Part shown: positions 53,837 to 63,279 of the stretch, in pieces | How the letters are laid out: each line of letters begins with the position of its first letter | Numbering within the stretch: position 1 is the first letter of the stretch | DNA from: an uncultured Selenomonadales bacterium | GTDB lineage: Bacteria; Bacillota; Negativicutes; Selenomonadales; Selenomonadaceae | Length of the DNA stretch: 64,000 bases | Assembly: GCA_947165295.1 (NCBI GenBank) | Contig: CAMUZU010000004.1 | Coordinates: 39,776 to 103,775, forward strand | Reading direction: 5' to 3' | Position numbers and translations under genes: made by a program | The notes under the pieces: model-generated | Database searches by the model: none | Seen by the model: the letters and a program-made list of their open reading frames with translations, nothing else | Told to the model about the DNA's origin: nothing

Positions 53837-54469
53837 TCAAAGCGAAAGATTTTTCAAGCGGGCGAAGCGCAACTCGTGCAGAGCAATGGGCGTCGAAACA
53901 AAATCGTTCGTGCCGTAAAGCTTGGCGTATTTGTCGCGGCAATGAAGCACGCGCTTGACGTAATCGCGAGTTTCGGCGTAAGGGATTTTGTCGACGTCGG
54001 AAAAGTCGTCGTCCCAGTGATTCTTATCCATCCAATCGCGAACGTTGCCGCGCCCCGCATTGTAAGCCGCCAAAGCCAACACGTCGTTGCCTTTGAACTC
54101 GTCTTCAAGTTCGGCAAGGTACCACGTGCCGTAGCGGATGTTCGTGTCGGGTTCGCGAAGATTTTTTATGTCGCAGGCAATTTCTTCGGGCGTCTCGTCA
54201 AGTTGGTAAGCAATCCACGCGGCAGTTTCGGGCATGATTTGCATTAAGCCGACCGCTCCGCTTTGTGAGTGCGCAGACTCGACGAAGTTGCTTTCGACCT
54301 TCATGACCGCTATCGCGAGGAATTTGTCGACTTGCCAGCGCGCTGAATAATTTTCGACCGTCGTGCGGTACGGGAATGGATACAAAAACTTTTTCTGAAC
54401 GGGCGGCAGGCTCGTCAAGAAATATATCGCTAACAGTGCCGCGCAGATTATCAGGAACTTCTTGAGCAA
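53837..54469 (-). CDS. Soluble lytic murein transglycosylase-like protein
   Basis: The 210-residue protein starts MLKKFLIICAALLAIYFL (signal or anchor). The SLT domain has MKVESNFVESAHSQSGAVG with the catalytic Glu, GLMQIMPETAAW and AYNAGRGNVRDW. It cleaves peptidoglycan between MurNAc and GlcNAc with formation of a 1,6-anhydro bond. TTG 54469 is preferred because GGAGGTG is 6-7 bases upstream. It is separated from deoB by the three-hairpin element. Confidence 0.9.
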   Translation of the reverse strand: MLKKFLIICAALLAIYFLTSLPPVQKKFLYPFPYRTTVENYSARWQVDKFLAIAVMKVESNFVESAHSQSGAVGLMQIMPETAAWIAYQLDETPEEIACDIKNLREPDTNIRYGTWYLAELEDEFKGNDVLALAAYNAGRGNVRDWMDKNHWDDDFSDVDKIPYAETRDYVKRVLHCRDKYAKLYGTNDFVSTPIALHELRFARLKNLSL

Positions 54470-54542
54470 GCGATTCACCTCCGCGCAGATTTTCAGCTGA
54501 ATTTTAAATGATTGATTCGCCGCTGTCAACGTGCGGGGTTGT

Positions 54543-54649
54543 GTTACTTTCTTTCCGCGTGGAAAGAAAGTAACCAAAGAAAGACGCGCCCGCTATGATG
54601 CATCCTGCATCATGCGACGGGCGGTTGCGGCCGTCATCCATGACGGCCG
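54543..54649 (-). repeat. Three-hairpin intergenic element, copy 5
   Basis: TTACTTTCTTTCC with GGAAAGAAAGTAA, then CGCCCG/CGGGCG around TGATGCA/TGCATCA, then GGCCGTCATCCATGACGGCC. The middle stem differs from the other copies in pairs on both sides, a compensating change. Confidence 0.88.
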
Positions 54650-54671
54650 GTTACCGTCGCGTTGCGTTGCG

Positions 54672-55847
54672 TCAGATTATGTCGCTCAAGAAACTTTCGC
54701 CGCGTGTCGTGAAGTTGACGTTGAAAATTTCAGCAAGCGTCGCCGCAATGTCCGCGAACGTTTTGCGCGTGCCCAAGTTGACGCCCGAACGAATTTGTTC
54801 GCCGCAGACAATCAGCGGAACGTTTTCGCGAGTATGGTCGGTGCCGTGCGCCTTCGGGTCACAGCCGTGGTCGGCGGTTATCATCAACAAATCGTCGGGA
54901 CGCATCTTCGCCAAGAACTTTCCGAGGTCAACGTCGAAGTCCGTCAAAGCCTGCGCGTAACCTTCAACGTCGCGCCTGTGCCCGAACTTCATATCGAAAT
55001 CAACCAGGTTGACGAAGCAGAGCCCGTGAAAGTCTTCGTCCATGACGCGCAGAGTTTTCGCCATGCCGTCGCGATTGTCTTCGTTGACGCCGAGCGAACG
55101 AGTTATCCCGCAGGTTGCGAAGATGTCCGAAATTTTCCCGACGCCGATTGACGCAAGGTTGTTGGACTTGAGCACGTCAAGAATCGTTTCGGCGGGCGGC
55201 TCCAACGAAAAATCGTGGCGGCGACTTGTGCGTTCGTAATTCGGATATTCGCCGACGAACGGGCGGGCAATCACTCGACCGACGCCGTGCTCTCCGCGAA
55301 GAAAATTCCGCGCCGTGCGGCAGTAACCGTACAATTCGTCGACGGGCACAACTTCTTCGTGCGCGGCAATTTGAAAGACGCTGTCGGCCGACGTGTAAAC
55401 AATCAGCGCGCCCGTTTCGACGTGTTCGCGTCCGTAATCGTGAATAACCTGCGTGCCCGAATACGGCTTGTTGCAGATAATTCGTCGCCCGAAATTTTTT
55501 TCCAGCGCGTCGATAACTTCGGGCGGAAAACCGTCGGGATACGTCGGCAACGGGCGGCTTGAAATGATGCCCGCAATTTCCCAGTGACCAATCGTCGTGT
55601 CCTTGCCGGCGGAGGCCTCGACCAGTCGCCCGAAGGAGCCTTGCGGATTTTCTTCACGCGCTCGACAGTTGACGCCGTCAATGTTAAACAAACCGAGTCG
55701 CGCAAGGTTGGGCACGTTGAACTTGTCCGACGTCGCGCAGCTTGCCAAAGTGTTGGGGTTGTCGTCGCCGAAAAGTTTTGCGTCCGACGCGCCGCCGATA
55801 CCGAAACTGTCAAGCACAATCACAAACACGCGGTTAAACTTTTTCAT
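54672..55847 (-). CDS. deoB: Phosphopentomutase
   Basis: The 391-residue alkaline phosphatase-fold enzyme interconverts (deoxy)ribose 1- and 5-phosphate in nucleoside salvage. Motifs are VFVIVLDSFGIGGASDA with a metal Asp, GKDTTIGHWEIAG with the phosphorylated Thr, GRRIICNKPYSGT, and ITADHGCDP-HGTDHTRE with the metal ligands. GAGGTGATTGAC precedes ATG 55847. Nucleoside phosphorylases are not in the window. Confidence 0.95.
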   Translation of the reverse strand: MKKFNRVFVIVLDSFGIGGASDAKLFGDDNPNTLASCATSDKFNVPNLARLGLFNIDGVNCRAREENPQGSFGRLVEASAGKDTTIGHWEIAGIISSRPLPTYPDGFPPEVIDALEKNFGRRIICNKPYSGTQVIHDYGREHVETGALIVYTSADSVFQIAAHEEVVPVDELYGYCRTARNFLRGEHGVGRVIARPFVGEYPNYERTSRRHDFSLEPPAETILDVLKSNNLASIGVGKISDIFATCGITRSLGVNEDNRDGMAKTLRVMDEDFHGLCFVNLVDFDMKFGHRRDVEGYAQALTDFDVDLGKFLAKMRPDDLLMITADHGCDPKAHGTDHTRENVPLIVCGEQIRSGVNLGTRKTFADIAATLAEIFNVNFTTRGESFLSDII

Positions 55848-55986
55848 GTCAATCACCTCGAAAGGTAACTTTGACAGACGGCGGTTGACTTCCTTCAAGT
55901 GCGCAAAGTTTTCGTCGCGGCGAATTCTAGACTTTTTCCTACCGTGTGATATAATCGCCAAAAAGTTCACAAAGGGGAAACTCCAC

Positions 55987-57936
55987 ATGTCCGGGCAAAG
56001 AGTGATTCTAGTTTGCTTCGATGCATTGGTTTTGAATTTGGTCGGCTCATTTATCGCGCAGTATTTCGATTTGAGCATGTACCTGGACACGGCGGGCACG
56101 ATTTTTGTCGCGGCGTTGGGCGGCTATGTGCCGGGAATTACCGTCGGTTTCTTCACGAACCTGATTATATCGACAATCGACCCGCAGCAGATGTATTTCT
56201 GCACAATCAACATTCTTGTCGCGGTGTACGCGGCGTATTTCGCACGCAAAGGTTTCTTCACGAGCCTCAAAAAGGTGATACTGCTGATTTTGCCGTTGGC
56301 GGTTATGTGTGGCATTTCCGCGCTTGTCGTGTATAATTTGCTGTACTCGACGAGCTTTGCAAGATCGGTCAGCGAATTTCACTTGGACTTTGCAACGAAC
56401 TTTGTCGGCGAATTCCTCGACAAGGGTTTGTCGCTTATCGTGGCGTTCGCGCTGCTTGAAACAATGCCGAAGTCGATAGTTGCCGACTTCAAAGTTTTGG
56501 GACGCAGGCAGGCACCGTTGACCGACGAAATGCAACAGGCGTTGACCGAGAAAAATTATTTGGCGTCGTCGCTTCGCACGAAAATGCTTGCGATTTTGAT
56601 GGTGAGTTCGCTGTTCGTGTCGTTTTCGCTGTCGTTCATAAGTTACTTGCTGTTTCGCGACGCCGCGACGAGTGACCGCATAAAAACCGTCGACAGCATG
56701 GTTGCCGTCATCTTGAACGAGCTAAATCCCGAACACATCACCGAATACATGGAGCTTGGGCGCAGTTACGAAGAGTACCGCGAAATCGAAGAGAAGTTGT
56801 ACGCAATCAAGAACAGCAACACGTACATTCAGTATATTTACATTTACCAGATTCACGAGGACGGCTGTCACGTTGTTTTCGACTTGGAGACCGCCGACGT
56901 CGCCGCCGACAAGCCCGGACAGATTGTGCCTTTTGACCACGCCGTCGAAGAGCACAAGCACGACTTGCTTGCCGGCAGACCGATTCGCCCGATTTTTTCC
57001 GACGACGAATACGGCAAGCTGTTGACGATTTACAAGCCGCTGTACGACCACAACGGAAAGTGTCAATGTTACGCGATTGTCGACTTCTCGCTCGACGTCC
57101 TGTCCGAACACATGCGTGCGTTCATGATTAAGCTTGCGGCGTTGTTCACGGGCTGTTTCATCTTCATTTTCGTTATCGGGCTGTGGTTTATCGAAAACAA
57201 CATCATTCTGCCGCTCAACGCGATGGCTTACTGCGCGAAGAATTTTTCTTACGACGACCCGACCGAACGGCGCAAGCATTTCGAGCGGATTCGCAGCTTG
57301 CAAGTCAAAACCGGCGACGAAATTGAAAACCTGTACAACTCGCTGTTGCAGATGACCGAAAACATTTCGACTTACCTGGAGCACCTGCAGCTTGCCAAAG
57401 TTCAAGTCGCCAACATGCAAATTCGCGTCTTCGCAATGGACGAACTTGCACACAAAGATTCGCTCACGGGCATAAAGAACAAGACCGCTTACGTCAAGAC
57501 GATTGACCACCTCAACGACAGAATTTCCGAAAACGACGCGGAGTTTTGCATTGTCATGATTGACGTCAACTTCCTCAAGAAAGTCAACGACACTTACGGG
57601 CACGAGCGCGGCAACGAGTACTTGATTAACGCGTGCAAGCTTGTCTGTTCGGTTTTCGGCGAAGATCATGTTTACCGCGTCGGCGGCGACGAATTTGTCG
57701 TTATCGTCGAAGGCGAACGCGTGTCGCTGTGCAGATACTTCGTCAAGCAGTTCCGCGCAGAAATGATTCGCAAGAACGCCAACGATTTGCTCGAACCGTG
57801 GGAGAAAGTTTCGGCTGCCGTCGGCGTCGCCTTCTACGACCCGAAGATTGACACGAACGCGGACGACGTCTTCAAGCGCGCCGATAAAGAGATGTACGAA
57901 AACAAACTTGCCATGAAAGCTCAACGCACCGATTGA
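55987..57936 (+). CDS. Membrane-bound diguanylate cyclase
   Basis: The 649-residue protein has N-terminal transmembrane segments resembling an ECF-S or 5TM-Lyt sensor ([20 protein letters not shown], ~35-55; [19 protein letters not shown]). A second helix pair frames an outer sensor region (~205-390). A HAMP-like stretch follows, then a C-terminal GGDEF domain with [14 protein letters not shown] and [14 protein letters not shown]. It makes cyclic di-GMP. ATG 55987 follows AAAGGGG. An EAL domain is absent. Confidence 0.9.
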   Translation: MSGQRVILVCFDALVLNLVGSFIAQYFDLSMYLDTAGTIFVAALGGYVPGITVGFFTNLIISTIDPQQMYFCTINILVAVYAAYFARKGFFTSLKKVILLILPLAVMCGISALVVYNLLYSTSFARSVSEFHLDFATNFVGEFLDKGLSLIVAFALLETMPKSIVADFKVLGRRQAPLTDEMQQALTEKNYLASSLRTKMLAILMVSSLFVSFSLSFISYLLFRDAATSDRIKTVDSMVAVILNELNPEHITEYMELGRSYEEYREIEEKLYAIKNSNTYIQYIYIYQIHEDGCHVVFDLETADVAADKPGQIVPFDHAVEEHKHDLLAGRPIRPIFSDDEYGKLLTIYKPLYDHNGKCQCYAIVDFSLDVLSEHMRAFMIKLAALFTGCFIFIFVIGLWFIENNIILPLNAMAYCAKNFSYDDPTERRKHFERIRSLQVKTGDEIENLYNSLLQMTENISTYLEHLQLAKVQVANMQIRVFAMDELAHKDSLTGIKNKTAYVKTIDHLNDRISENDAEFCIVMIDVNFLKKVNDTYGHERGNEYLINACKLVCSVFGEDHVYRVGGDEFVVIVEGERVSLCRYFVKQFRAEMIRKNANDLLEPWEKVSAAVGVAFYDPKIDTNADDVFKRADKEMYENKLAMKAQRTD

Positions 57937-57947
57937 CAAAAAAATTT

Positions 57948-57976
57948 TCCGTCGCACTGAACGCGGCGGATTTTTT
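57948..57976 (+). terminator. Rho-independent terminator after the diguanylate cyclase
   Basis: TCCGTCGC and GCGGCGGA form an 8-bp stem with one G-U pair, followed by six T. Confidence 0.8.
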
Positions 57977-57993
57977 GTGCGGACACTCGAACG

Positions 57994-58022
57994 TTGCCGA
58001 AAAATTTTCTTTCTGGTAGACT
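57994..58022 (+). promoter_or_regulatory. Probable promoter of ahcY-mtaD
   Basis: TTGCCG, 17 bases, TAGACT, with GGGAGG and ATG 58052 downstream. Match is moderate. Confidence 0.45.
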
Positions 58023-58051
58023 GCGCATATAAATCAACGGGAGGAATTCAC

Positions 58052-59290
58052 ATGCAATCAATCGTCAAAGACATGTCGCTTGCGCCTTCGGGTCACGACA
58101 AAATCAACTGGGTCAAAAACTTCATGCCCGTCCTTAACGCAATCGACAAGGAGTTTTCGCAAACTAAACCGTTCGCGGGACAGCGGCTGTCAATCACGTT
58201 GCACCTTGAGGCGAAGACCGCTTACATGGCGGAAGTTTTCATGCACGCGGGCGCAGAAGTTGCCGTGACGGGCTCGAATCCGCTTTCCACGCAAGACGAC
58301 GTTGCCGCAGCTTTGGTTGAAGACGGCGTGACGGTTTTCGCAACGCACGGTTGTTCGCCCGAAGAATATGACGCTTACTTGAACGCTGCCTGCGACTTCG
58401 CTCCGACAATTTTTATCGACGACGGCGGCGACTTCACCGAACTTGTTCACACGTCAAGACGCGACGCGCTCGAAAAAATTATCGGCGGCTCCGAAGAAAC
58501 GACCACGGGCGTTCACAGACTGCGCGCCCTCGAACGTCAAGGCAAACTCGCTTTCCCGATGATCGCTGCCAACGACGCTTACTGCAAGTTCCTGTTCGAC
58601 AACCGCTACGGCACGGGGCAATCGACGTGGGATGGCATTATGCGCACGACGAATTTGGTTGTCGCGGGCAAAACCGTCGTTATCGCGGGCTACGGCTGGT
58701 GCGGCAAAGGCGGCGCAATGCGTGCTCGCGGGCTCGGCGCCAACGTCATTGTCACGGAAGTTGACCCGATTAAGGCGATTGAAGCTGTCTTCGACGGTTT
58801 CCGCGTCATGCCCATGAGTGAGGCTGCCAAAGTCGGCGACATTTTCTTGACGTTGACGGGCGACATCGACGTTATCACGGGCGAACACTTCCCGCTTATG
58901 AAAGACGGCGCGGTTCTTGCCAACGCGGGACATTTCGACGTTGAAGTCAACATCCCCGAACTTGAATCGCAATCCGCCGGTCGCAAAGTCGTGCGCAACA
59001 ACGTCGAAGAATTCCTGCAACGTGACGGACGCAAAATTTATCTGCTCGCGGAAGGTCGGCTTGTCAATTTGGCTTCGGGCGACGGTCACCCCGCCGAAAT
59101 TATGGACTTGAGCTTCGCGGTTCAATTCTTCAGCGCGGCGCACATCCTGCACAATTACACGAAACTTGAGCCGAAAGTTTACCTCATGCCCGAAGAGATC
59201 AACACGAAAATCGCCGAGATTAAATTGGCGTCAAGCGGAATTCAAATCGACAGCTTAACCGACAAACAGCGCGCTTACCTGGGCTTATGA
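58052..59290 (+). CDS. ahcY: Adenosylhomocysteinase
   Basis: The 412-residue enzyme splits S-adenosylhomocysteine into adenosine and homocysteine using bound NAD. Recognised blocks are [71 protein letters not shown] for NAD binding and [10 protein letters not shown]. Length and motifs fit the shorter bacterial/archaeal type. GGGAGG lies 8 bases before the ATG. The downstream mtaD starts within the stop as ATGA. Confidence 0.95.
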   Translation: MQSIVKDMSLAPSGHDKINWVKNFMPVLNAIDKEFSQTKPFAGQRLSITLHLEAKTAYMAEVFMHAGAEVAVTGSNPLSTQDDVAAALVEDGVTVFATHGCSPEEYDAYLNAACDFAPTIFIDDGGDFTELVHTSRRDALEKIIGGSEETTTGVHRLRALERQGKLAFPMIAANDAYCKFLFDNRYGTGQSTWDGIMRTTNLVVAGKTVVIAGYGWCGKGGAMRARGLGANVIVTEVDPIKAIEAVFDGFRVMPMSEAAKVGDIFLTLTGDIDVITGEHFPLMKDGAVLANAGHFDVEVNIPELESQSAGRKVVRNNVEEFLQRDGRKIYLLAEGRLVNLASGDGHPAEIMDLSFAVQFFSAAHILHNYTKLEPKVYLMPEEINTKIAEIKLASSGIQIDSLTDKQRAYLGL

Positions 59291-60651
59291 ACATTTCACG
59301 ACGAAAATTTATCGCGGACACCGTCGGCGCGGCGGCTCTGCTGATGTTCCCGAATATTTCAAACGGAGGCACACACATGACAAACAATTTCGCAATTCGC
59401 GACGTAAAATTTCTTAAGCCCGACGGCACGGTCGAAGTCGGCAACATTTGCATCGCGGGCGACAAAATTTCCGCGATAACTCAAGGCGAAGTCACCGCCG
59501 AAAACGTTATCGACGGTCGCGGCAAGTTCGCCACACCCGGACTTGTCAACGCGCACACGCACGCTTCAATGACTTTGTTGCGCAGTTATTCCGACGACAA
59601 AGCTTTGATGGACTGGTTGCAAAAAGACATTTGGCCGATTGAAGACAAGATGACCCGACGCGACATTTACGCGGGCGCGGCTCTTGCGGCGGTCGAAATG
59701 ATTCGCTCCGGCACGACGGCTTTCGCGGACATGTACGGCCCCTGCATGGACGAAGTCGCCAAAGTCGTCGACGAATCGGGACTTCGCGGAATTTTGTCGC
59801 AAGGAATTATCGGTATCGCGAACGGCGACAAAAAACTTGCCGACAACGTCGAGCTGTACAAAAACTTCAACGGCGCGGCGGACGGTCGAATCACCGTCAT
59901 GTTCGGGCCTCACGCGATTTACACTTGCCCGCCCGATTTTTTGCGTAAGGTCGCGGACACGGCGGCGAAGTTCAACGCGCAGATTCACATGCACATGAAC
60001 GAGACGCAAGTCGAAGTCACCGACAGCATCAAAACTTACGGCAAGCGTCCTTTCGAGGTCGTCGCCGAAACGGGTTTGCTTGAACTCGGAATGTTGGCGG
60101 CTCATTGCGTGTGGTTGAGCGACGACGAAATTAAAATCATGCGCGACAAAAAAGTTCGCGTGGCGCATAATCCCGGCTCCAACATGAAACTTGCAAGCGG
60201 CATTTGTCCCGTGACGAAACTCCTGCGCGAAGGCGTCACAGTCGCTTTGGGCACGGACGGCGCGGCGTCGAACAACAACCTTGACATGCTTGAAGAAGTT
60301 CGCTTGGCGGCACTTTTGGCGAAGATTGACACGCTTGACCCGTTGGCAGTTCCCGCGTCACAAGCTCTGCAAATGGCGACGGAATTCGGCGCGGAGGCAG
60401 TCGGTTTGTCGAAGGTCGGTCGGCTTGCCGAAGGTTGCAAGGCGGATATCGTGTTGTGGGACATGCACGGCGTCGAGTGGCAACCGAATTACAATCCCGC
60501 GTCGCTTTTGGTTTATTCGGCTCAATCGGCGGCGGCGGACACGGTCATCGTCGACGGAAAAATCTTGATGCAAGGTCGCGAACTCAAAACGCTCGACGAA
60601 GAAAAAATTCTTGCGGAGTTCACGTCCTGCGCCAATCGCTTGACGGGTTGA
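59287..60651 (+). CDS. mtaD: 5-methylthioadenosine/S-adenosylhomocysteine deaminase with an N-terminal twin-Arg leader
   Basis: The amidohydrolase deaminates methylthioadenosine or S-adenosylhomocysteine. Metal-binding HTHASM lies near residue 90, [11 protein letters not shown] carries His, AAHCVWL more, and [14 protein letters not shown] the catalytic Asp. From ATG 59287 the protein has 454 residues and begins [20 protein letters not shown], a twin-arginine signal. A second ATG at 59377 with GGAGGCACACAC just before it gives a 424-residue protein without the leader, the normal length. Both forms may be made. It overlaps ahcY by four bases. Confidence 0.9.
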   Translation: MNISRRKFIADTVGAAALLMFPNISNGGTHMTNNFAIRDVKFLKPDGTVEVGNICIAGDKISAITQGEVTAENVIDGRGKFATPGLVNAHTHASMTLLRSYSDDKALMDWLQKDIWPIEDKMTRRDIYAGAALAAVEMIRSGTTAFADMYGPCMDEVAKVVDESGLRGILSQGIIGIANGDKKLADNVELYKNFNGAADGRITVMFGPHAIYTCPPDFLRKVADTAAKFNAQIHMHMNETQVEVTDSIKTYGKRPFEVVAETGLLELGMLAAHCVWLSDDEIKIMRDKKVRVAHNPGSNMKLASGICPVTKLLREGVTVALGTDGAASNNNLDMLEEVRLAALLAKIDTLDPLAVPASQALQMATEFGAEAVGLSKVGRLAEGCKADIVLWDMHGVEWQPNYNPASLLVYSAQSAAADTVIVDGKILMQGRELKTLDEEKILAEFTSCANRLTG

Positions 60652-60654
60652 ATG

Positions 60655-60840
60655 TTACTTTTCTTTTGGCGCAAAAGACCCGCTTTAAAAGCGGGGGAAC
60701 AGTTTGGTTGACTGCCTCGCCAATCGAAGCGAACACGCCAAACCAAACCGGATGCAACGTCCACGTTGCCCAAAAGAAAACAGCCCGCTACGATACATCG
60801 TGTATCGTGCGCGGGCGGCGGCCGTCATCCATGACGGCCG
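60655..60840 (-). repeat. Three-hairpin intergenic element, copy 6, interrupted by the CGCTTTAAAAGCG repeat
   Basis: TTACTTTTCTTTTGG starts the first hairpin, then ~90 bases are inserted, containing CCCGCTTTAAAAGCGGGG (60679-60704), before the rest resumes: GCCCGC/GCGGGC around CGATACA/TGTATCG, then GGCCGTCATCCATGACGGCC. This is the longest of the copies. Confidence 0.8.
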
Positions 60841-60864
60841 GATTTTCGTCGCTTGTGTCGGCAA

Positions 60865-60900
60865 CAAAAAATCCCTCGACGGTCAATCGACTGTCGGGGG
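60865..60900 (-). terminator. Rho-independent terminator after rplT
   Basis: On the minus strand CCCCCGACAGTC pairs with GACCGTCGAGGG around GATT, then A and six T. Confidence 0.78.
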
Positions 60901-60911
60901 ATTGATTTTTG

Positions 60912-61265
60912 TCAAGCGTTTTCTTTGGCGACGGCGACAAGCTGTGCAAAAGCCTGCGCGTCGGACACGGCAAGTTCCGCCATCATTTTGCGGTCGACGG
61001 CGACACCCGCCTTGGTGAGGCCGCAGATGAGTTTGCTGTACGAAATGCCGTTGAGACGAGCCGCCGCGTTGATACGGGCAATCCACAGGCGACGGAATTC
61101 GCGTTTCTTGACGCGTCTGTCGCGGTGTGCGTACTGGCCGGCCTTGAGGACCGACTCGTTGGCTTTTTTGAATTGTTTGCTCCTCGCGCCGCGATAACCT
61201 TTGGCAAGCTTGAGGATTTTTTTATGGCGTCTGTGCGCGGTGACGCCGGTTTTCACTCTCGGCAA
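60912..61265 (-). CDS. rplT: Large ribosomal subunit protein bL20
   Basis: The 117-residue protein starts [18 protein letters not shown] and has [18 protein letters not shown] and [18 protein letters not shown], the standard bL20 core. It binds 23S rRNA early in assembly. TTG 61265 follows GGAGGAG. It is the last gene of infC-rpmI-rplT. L20 often represses this operon by binding its leader. Confidence 0.97.
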   Translation of the reverse strand: MPRVKTGVTAHRRHKKILKLAKGYRGARSKQFKKANESVLKAGQYAHRDRRVKKREFRRLWIARINAAARLNGISYSKLICGLTKAGVAVDRKMMAELAVSDAQAFAQLVAVAKENA

Positions 61266-61294
61266 GTTAATCTCCTCCGTTCAAAAAATGTTGT

Positions 61295-61492
61295 TCAGGC
61301 GTAAGGAAGCATTTTCTTTACGCGTGCGCGATCGGCCGCCGAAGCAAGCGTCGCTTTGCGGAGATTTCTCTTGCGTTTGCGCGTCTTCTTTTCGAGGATG
61401 TGGCTCTTGTATGCTTTGTTGCGCTTGAATTCGCCGCTGCCGGTGACGTGGAAGCGCTTAGCTGCCGCTCGGTGCGTTTTGATTTTGGGCAC
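61295..61492 (-). CDS. rpmI: Large ribosomal subunit protein bL35
   Basis: The 65-residue basic protein has [19 protein letters not shown] and [20 protein letters not shown], typical bL35. GTG 61492 follows AAAGGAGGGG and lies inside the infC 3' end (35-base overlap), so translation is linked. It is located between infC and rplT, the classic order. Confidence 0.96.
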   Translation of the reverse strand: MPKIKTHRAAAKRFHVTGSGEFKRNKAYKSHILEKKTRKRKRNLRKATLASAADRARVKKMLPYA

Positions 61493-62063
61493 TGCTGACC
61501 CCTCCTTTTGTGGTTGTTGTAGTTGTTGCTTTCTTTGACTTCTGCGCCTTTTGTGCCTTAGGAGAGAGAATCATGGTCATGTTCTTGCCCTCAAGTTTGG
61601 CGTTGCGTTCGACCGTCACGACTTCTTCAAGTGCTTTGGCAAGCCGCGTCAAAATTTCGCTGCCCAATTCGGGGTGCGACAATTCACGCCCGCGAAACAT
61701 AATCGTCACTTTGACTTTGTTGCCTTCTTCGATAAAGCGTTGAGCGTTTTTGAGCTTGACTTCAAAGTCGTGTTGTTCGATGTTCGGGCGAAGTTTGACT
61801 TCCTTAATCGTGATGATTTTCTGCTTCTTGCGAACTTCTTTTTCGCGCTTTTGCTGTTCGTAGCGGAATTTCCCGAAGTCCATGATGCGGCAAACGGGCG
61901 GCCTTGCTTTGGGCGCGACTTCGACCAAATCAAGGTGTTTGTCCTCGGCAAGTTTCAGCGCGTCCTTGGTGAGCATGACGCCGAGCTGTTCGCCGTTCGC
62001 GTCGGTCACACGAACCTCGCGAATACGAATTTCCTCGTTGATCCTCAAAGATTCCCTGCTAAT
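61458..62063 (-). CDS. infC: Translation initiation factor IF-3
   Basis: The 201-residue factor prevents subunit joining and proofreads the start codon. The N-terminal domain has [20 protein letters not shown] and [13 protein letters not shown], and the C-terminal domain has [19 protein letters not shown] and [16 protein letters not shown] sequence. The chosen start is ATT at 62063, seven bases after GGGAGGTG; the non-AUG start is typical of autoregulated infC. A TTG at 62048 has no such signal. The tail is Thr/Ser-rich and overlaps rpmI. Confidence 0.95.
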   Translation of the reverse strand: MSRESLRINEEIRIREVRVTDANGEQLGVMLTKDALKLAEDKHLDLVEVAPKARPPVCRIMDFGKFRYEQQKREKEVRKKQKIITIKEVKLRPNIEQHDFEVKLKNAQRFIEEGNKVKVTIMFRGRELSHPELGSEILTRLAKALEEVVTVERNAKLEGKNMTMILSPKAQKAQKSKKATTTTTTKGGVSSAQNQNAPSGS

Positions 62064-62204
62064 AGAAATACACCTCCCGGGGCGCGTGGAAAAAAATTAA
62101 AGGCGGCTATTAAACCGCCCGCGATTCTCAACACAAAAAAATTTTGCAACCGCGTCAACACAGCGAAGGTCAACGGGTGAGAAGCGTCGGGCTCCTGCTT
62201 AACG
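62064..62204 (-). promoter_or_regulatory. infC operon leader with attenuator, L20-leader candidate
   Basis: The ~140-nt untranslated leader contains a terminator stem GGCGG-TTTAATA-CCGCC-type (62102-62119) followed by a T run before the infC ribosome binding site. An upstream structured part includes CCCGACGCTTCTCACCCG. The layout fits the L20 leader seen in Firmicutes. Family match is from memory. Confidence 0.5.
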
Positions 62205-62210
62205 CGTCGA

Positions 62211-62239
62211 AGTTTATCACAGCGTCAAAACACTGTCAA
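62211..62239 (-). promoter_or_regulatory. Promoter of infC-rpmI-rplT
   Basis: On the minus strand TTGACA (62239-62234), 17 bases, TAAACT (62216-62211), a near-consensus sigma-70 promoter. Confidence 0.75.
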
Positions 62240-62331
62240 CCGCCGCCAAAAATTTTCGCGACGTGACGCGTTGCAAGCGTGCTGAATTAATGTTAAAATC
62301 GCCGAAAGTTTTTTAAGCGGAGGCTTTTGTC

Positions 62332-63237
62332 ATGAACGGCAGCGAAAACGGTTACGCGGGCGCATTGTTTTTTGCACTGGTGAGTTTGGGCGCGATATTG
62401 AAAGTCGACGACGTTGTCGGCTTGTTCGTCGGCGCGGCAAGTGCCTTGTTCGCGGCGGTGAGTTTGCGGCGGGCACTGGTTCAATCAGCGCAGGCGGCCG
62501 AAGAAGATCATCAGCGCATCGAAATTCAACTGCAACAACTGCGGCGAAAAGTCAGCGAAACTTCGTCACTCAACGCGGCGGCAATGACTTCAGTCAACGA
62601 CGCGGCGCAACTCGTGCAGGAAAATTTGCAGGTGATTCGCGTGCGGCTCGGCGAACTTGACAACTTGTCCGACCTGTCGCGCAACGCCGAAGGAATTCGC
62701 TCGTCGCTGGCAAGTTTGGAAGAGAATTCCGCCGCGCTCACCGCCACGGTCGAAAAGTTTTTGTCTTCCGTCGCCGCGCAAGAAAAGTCCGCCGACTCGA
62801 CGGAGCTTGTAATTCAATCGTTCGGCGCGCTTGCCGAGGAAGTCAAGCTGTTCAACGAAACTTCCGCCGCGAACAAACATTCGTTGCAGACCGTGCTGAA
62901 ACTTTTGCAACTGGTTGCGCAAGTCGTCAAGAATCCCGCGTACGCCAAAAACCTCGACAAAATCGGTTCGTCCGTCGAAACAATTTCGACGCGCACGACG
63001 GCTCTCGACGCGCTGAAAACTTCCGCCGACGACGCGCAGAAAAATCTTGCCGAACTTGTACGAATCAACACAAGTCTCGCGAAAAACTTTTCGTCCACGC
63101 TCGACGACCTGCGCTTTGACGTGGCGAAACTTTCCGCCAAACTCGAAGCGATTAACTCCGCCGACAAGCACGCCGCGTTGACCGACCAAGACATCAACCT
63201 GCTCAAGAAGATTGCCGCAAAGATTAATCTCAAGTAA
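62332..63237 (+). CDS. Hypothetical coiled-coil protein with N-terminal membrane segments
   Basis: The 301-residue protein has two hydrophobic stretches near the N-terminus (ALFFALVSLGAIL, VVGLFVGAASALFAAVSL), then ~230 residues of coiled-coil character with heptad repeats (QSAQAAEEDHQRIEIQLQQL, VRLGELDNLSDLSRNAEGI). It has Ser/Asn-rich segments and no enzymatic motif. GCGGAGG lies 7-8 bases before the ATG. It may be a structural or signalling membrane protein. Confidence 0.6.
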   Translation: MNGSENGYAGALFFALVSLGAILKVDDVVGLFVGAASALFAAVSLRRALVQSAQAAEEDHQRIEIQLQQLRRKVSETSSLNAAAMTSVNDAAQLVQENLQVIRVRLGELDNLSDLSRNAEGIRSSLASLEENSAALTATVEKFLSSVAAQEKSADSTELVIQSFGALAEEVKLFNETSAANKHSLQTVLKLLQLVAQVVKNPAYAKNLDKIGSSVETISTRTTALDALKTSADDAQKNLAELVRINTSLAKNFSSTLDDLRFDVAKLSAKLEAINSADKHAALTDQDINLLKKIAAKINLK

Positions 63238-63279
63238 AAAACGCGCCGACACCGACGCGCCACAAAAGGAGCCGATAAA

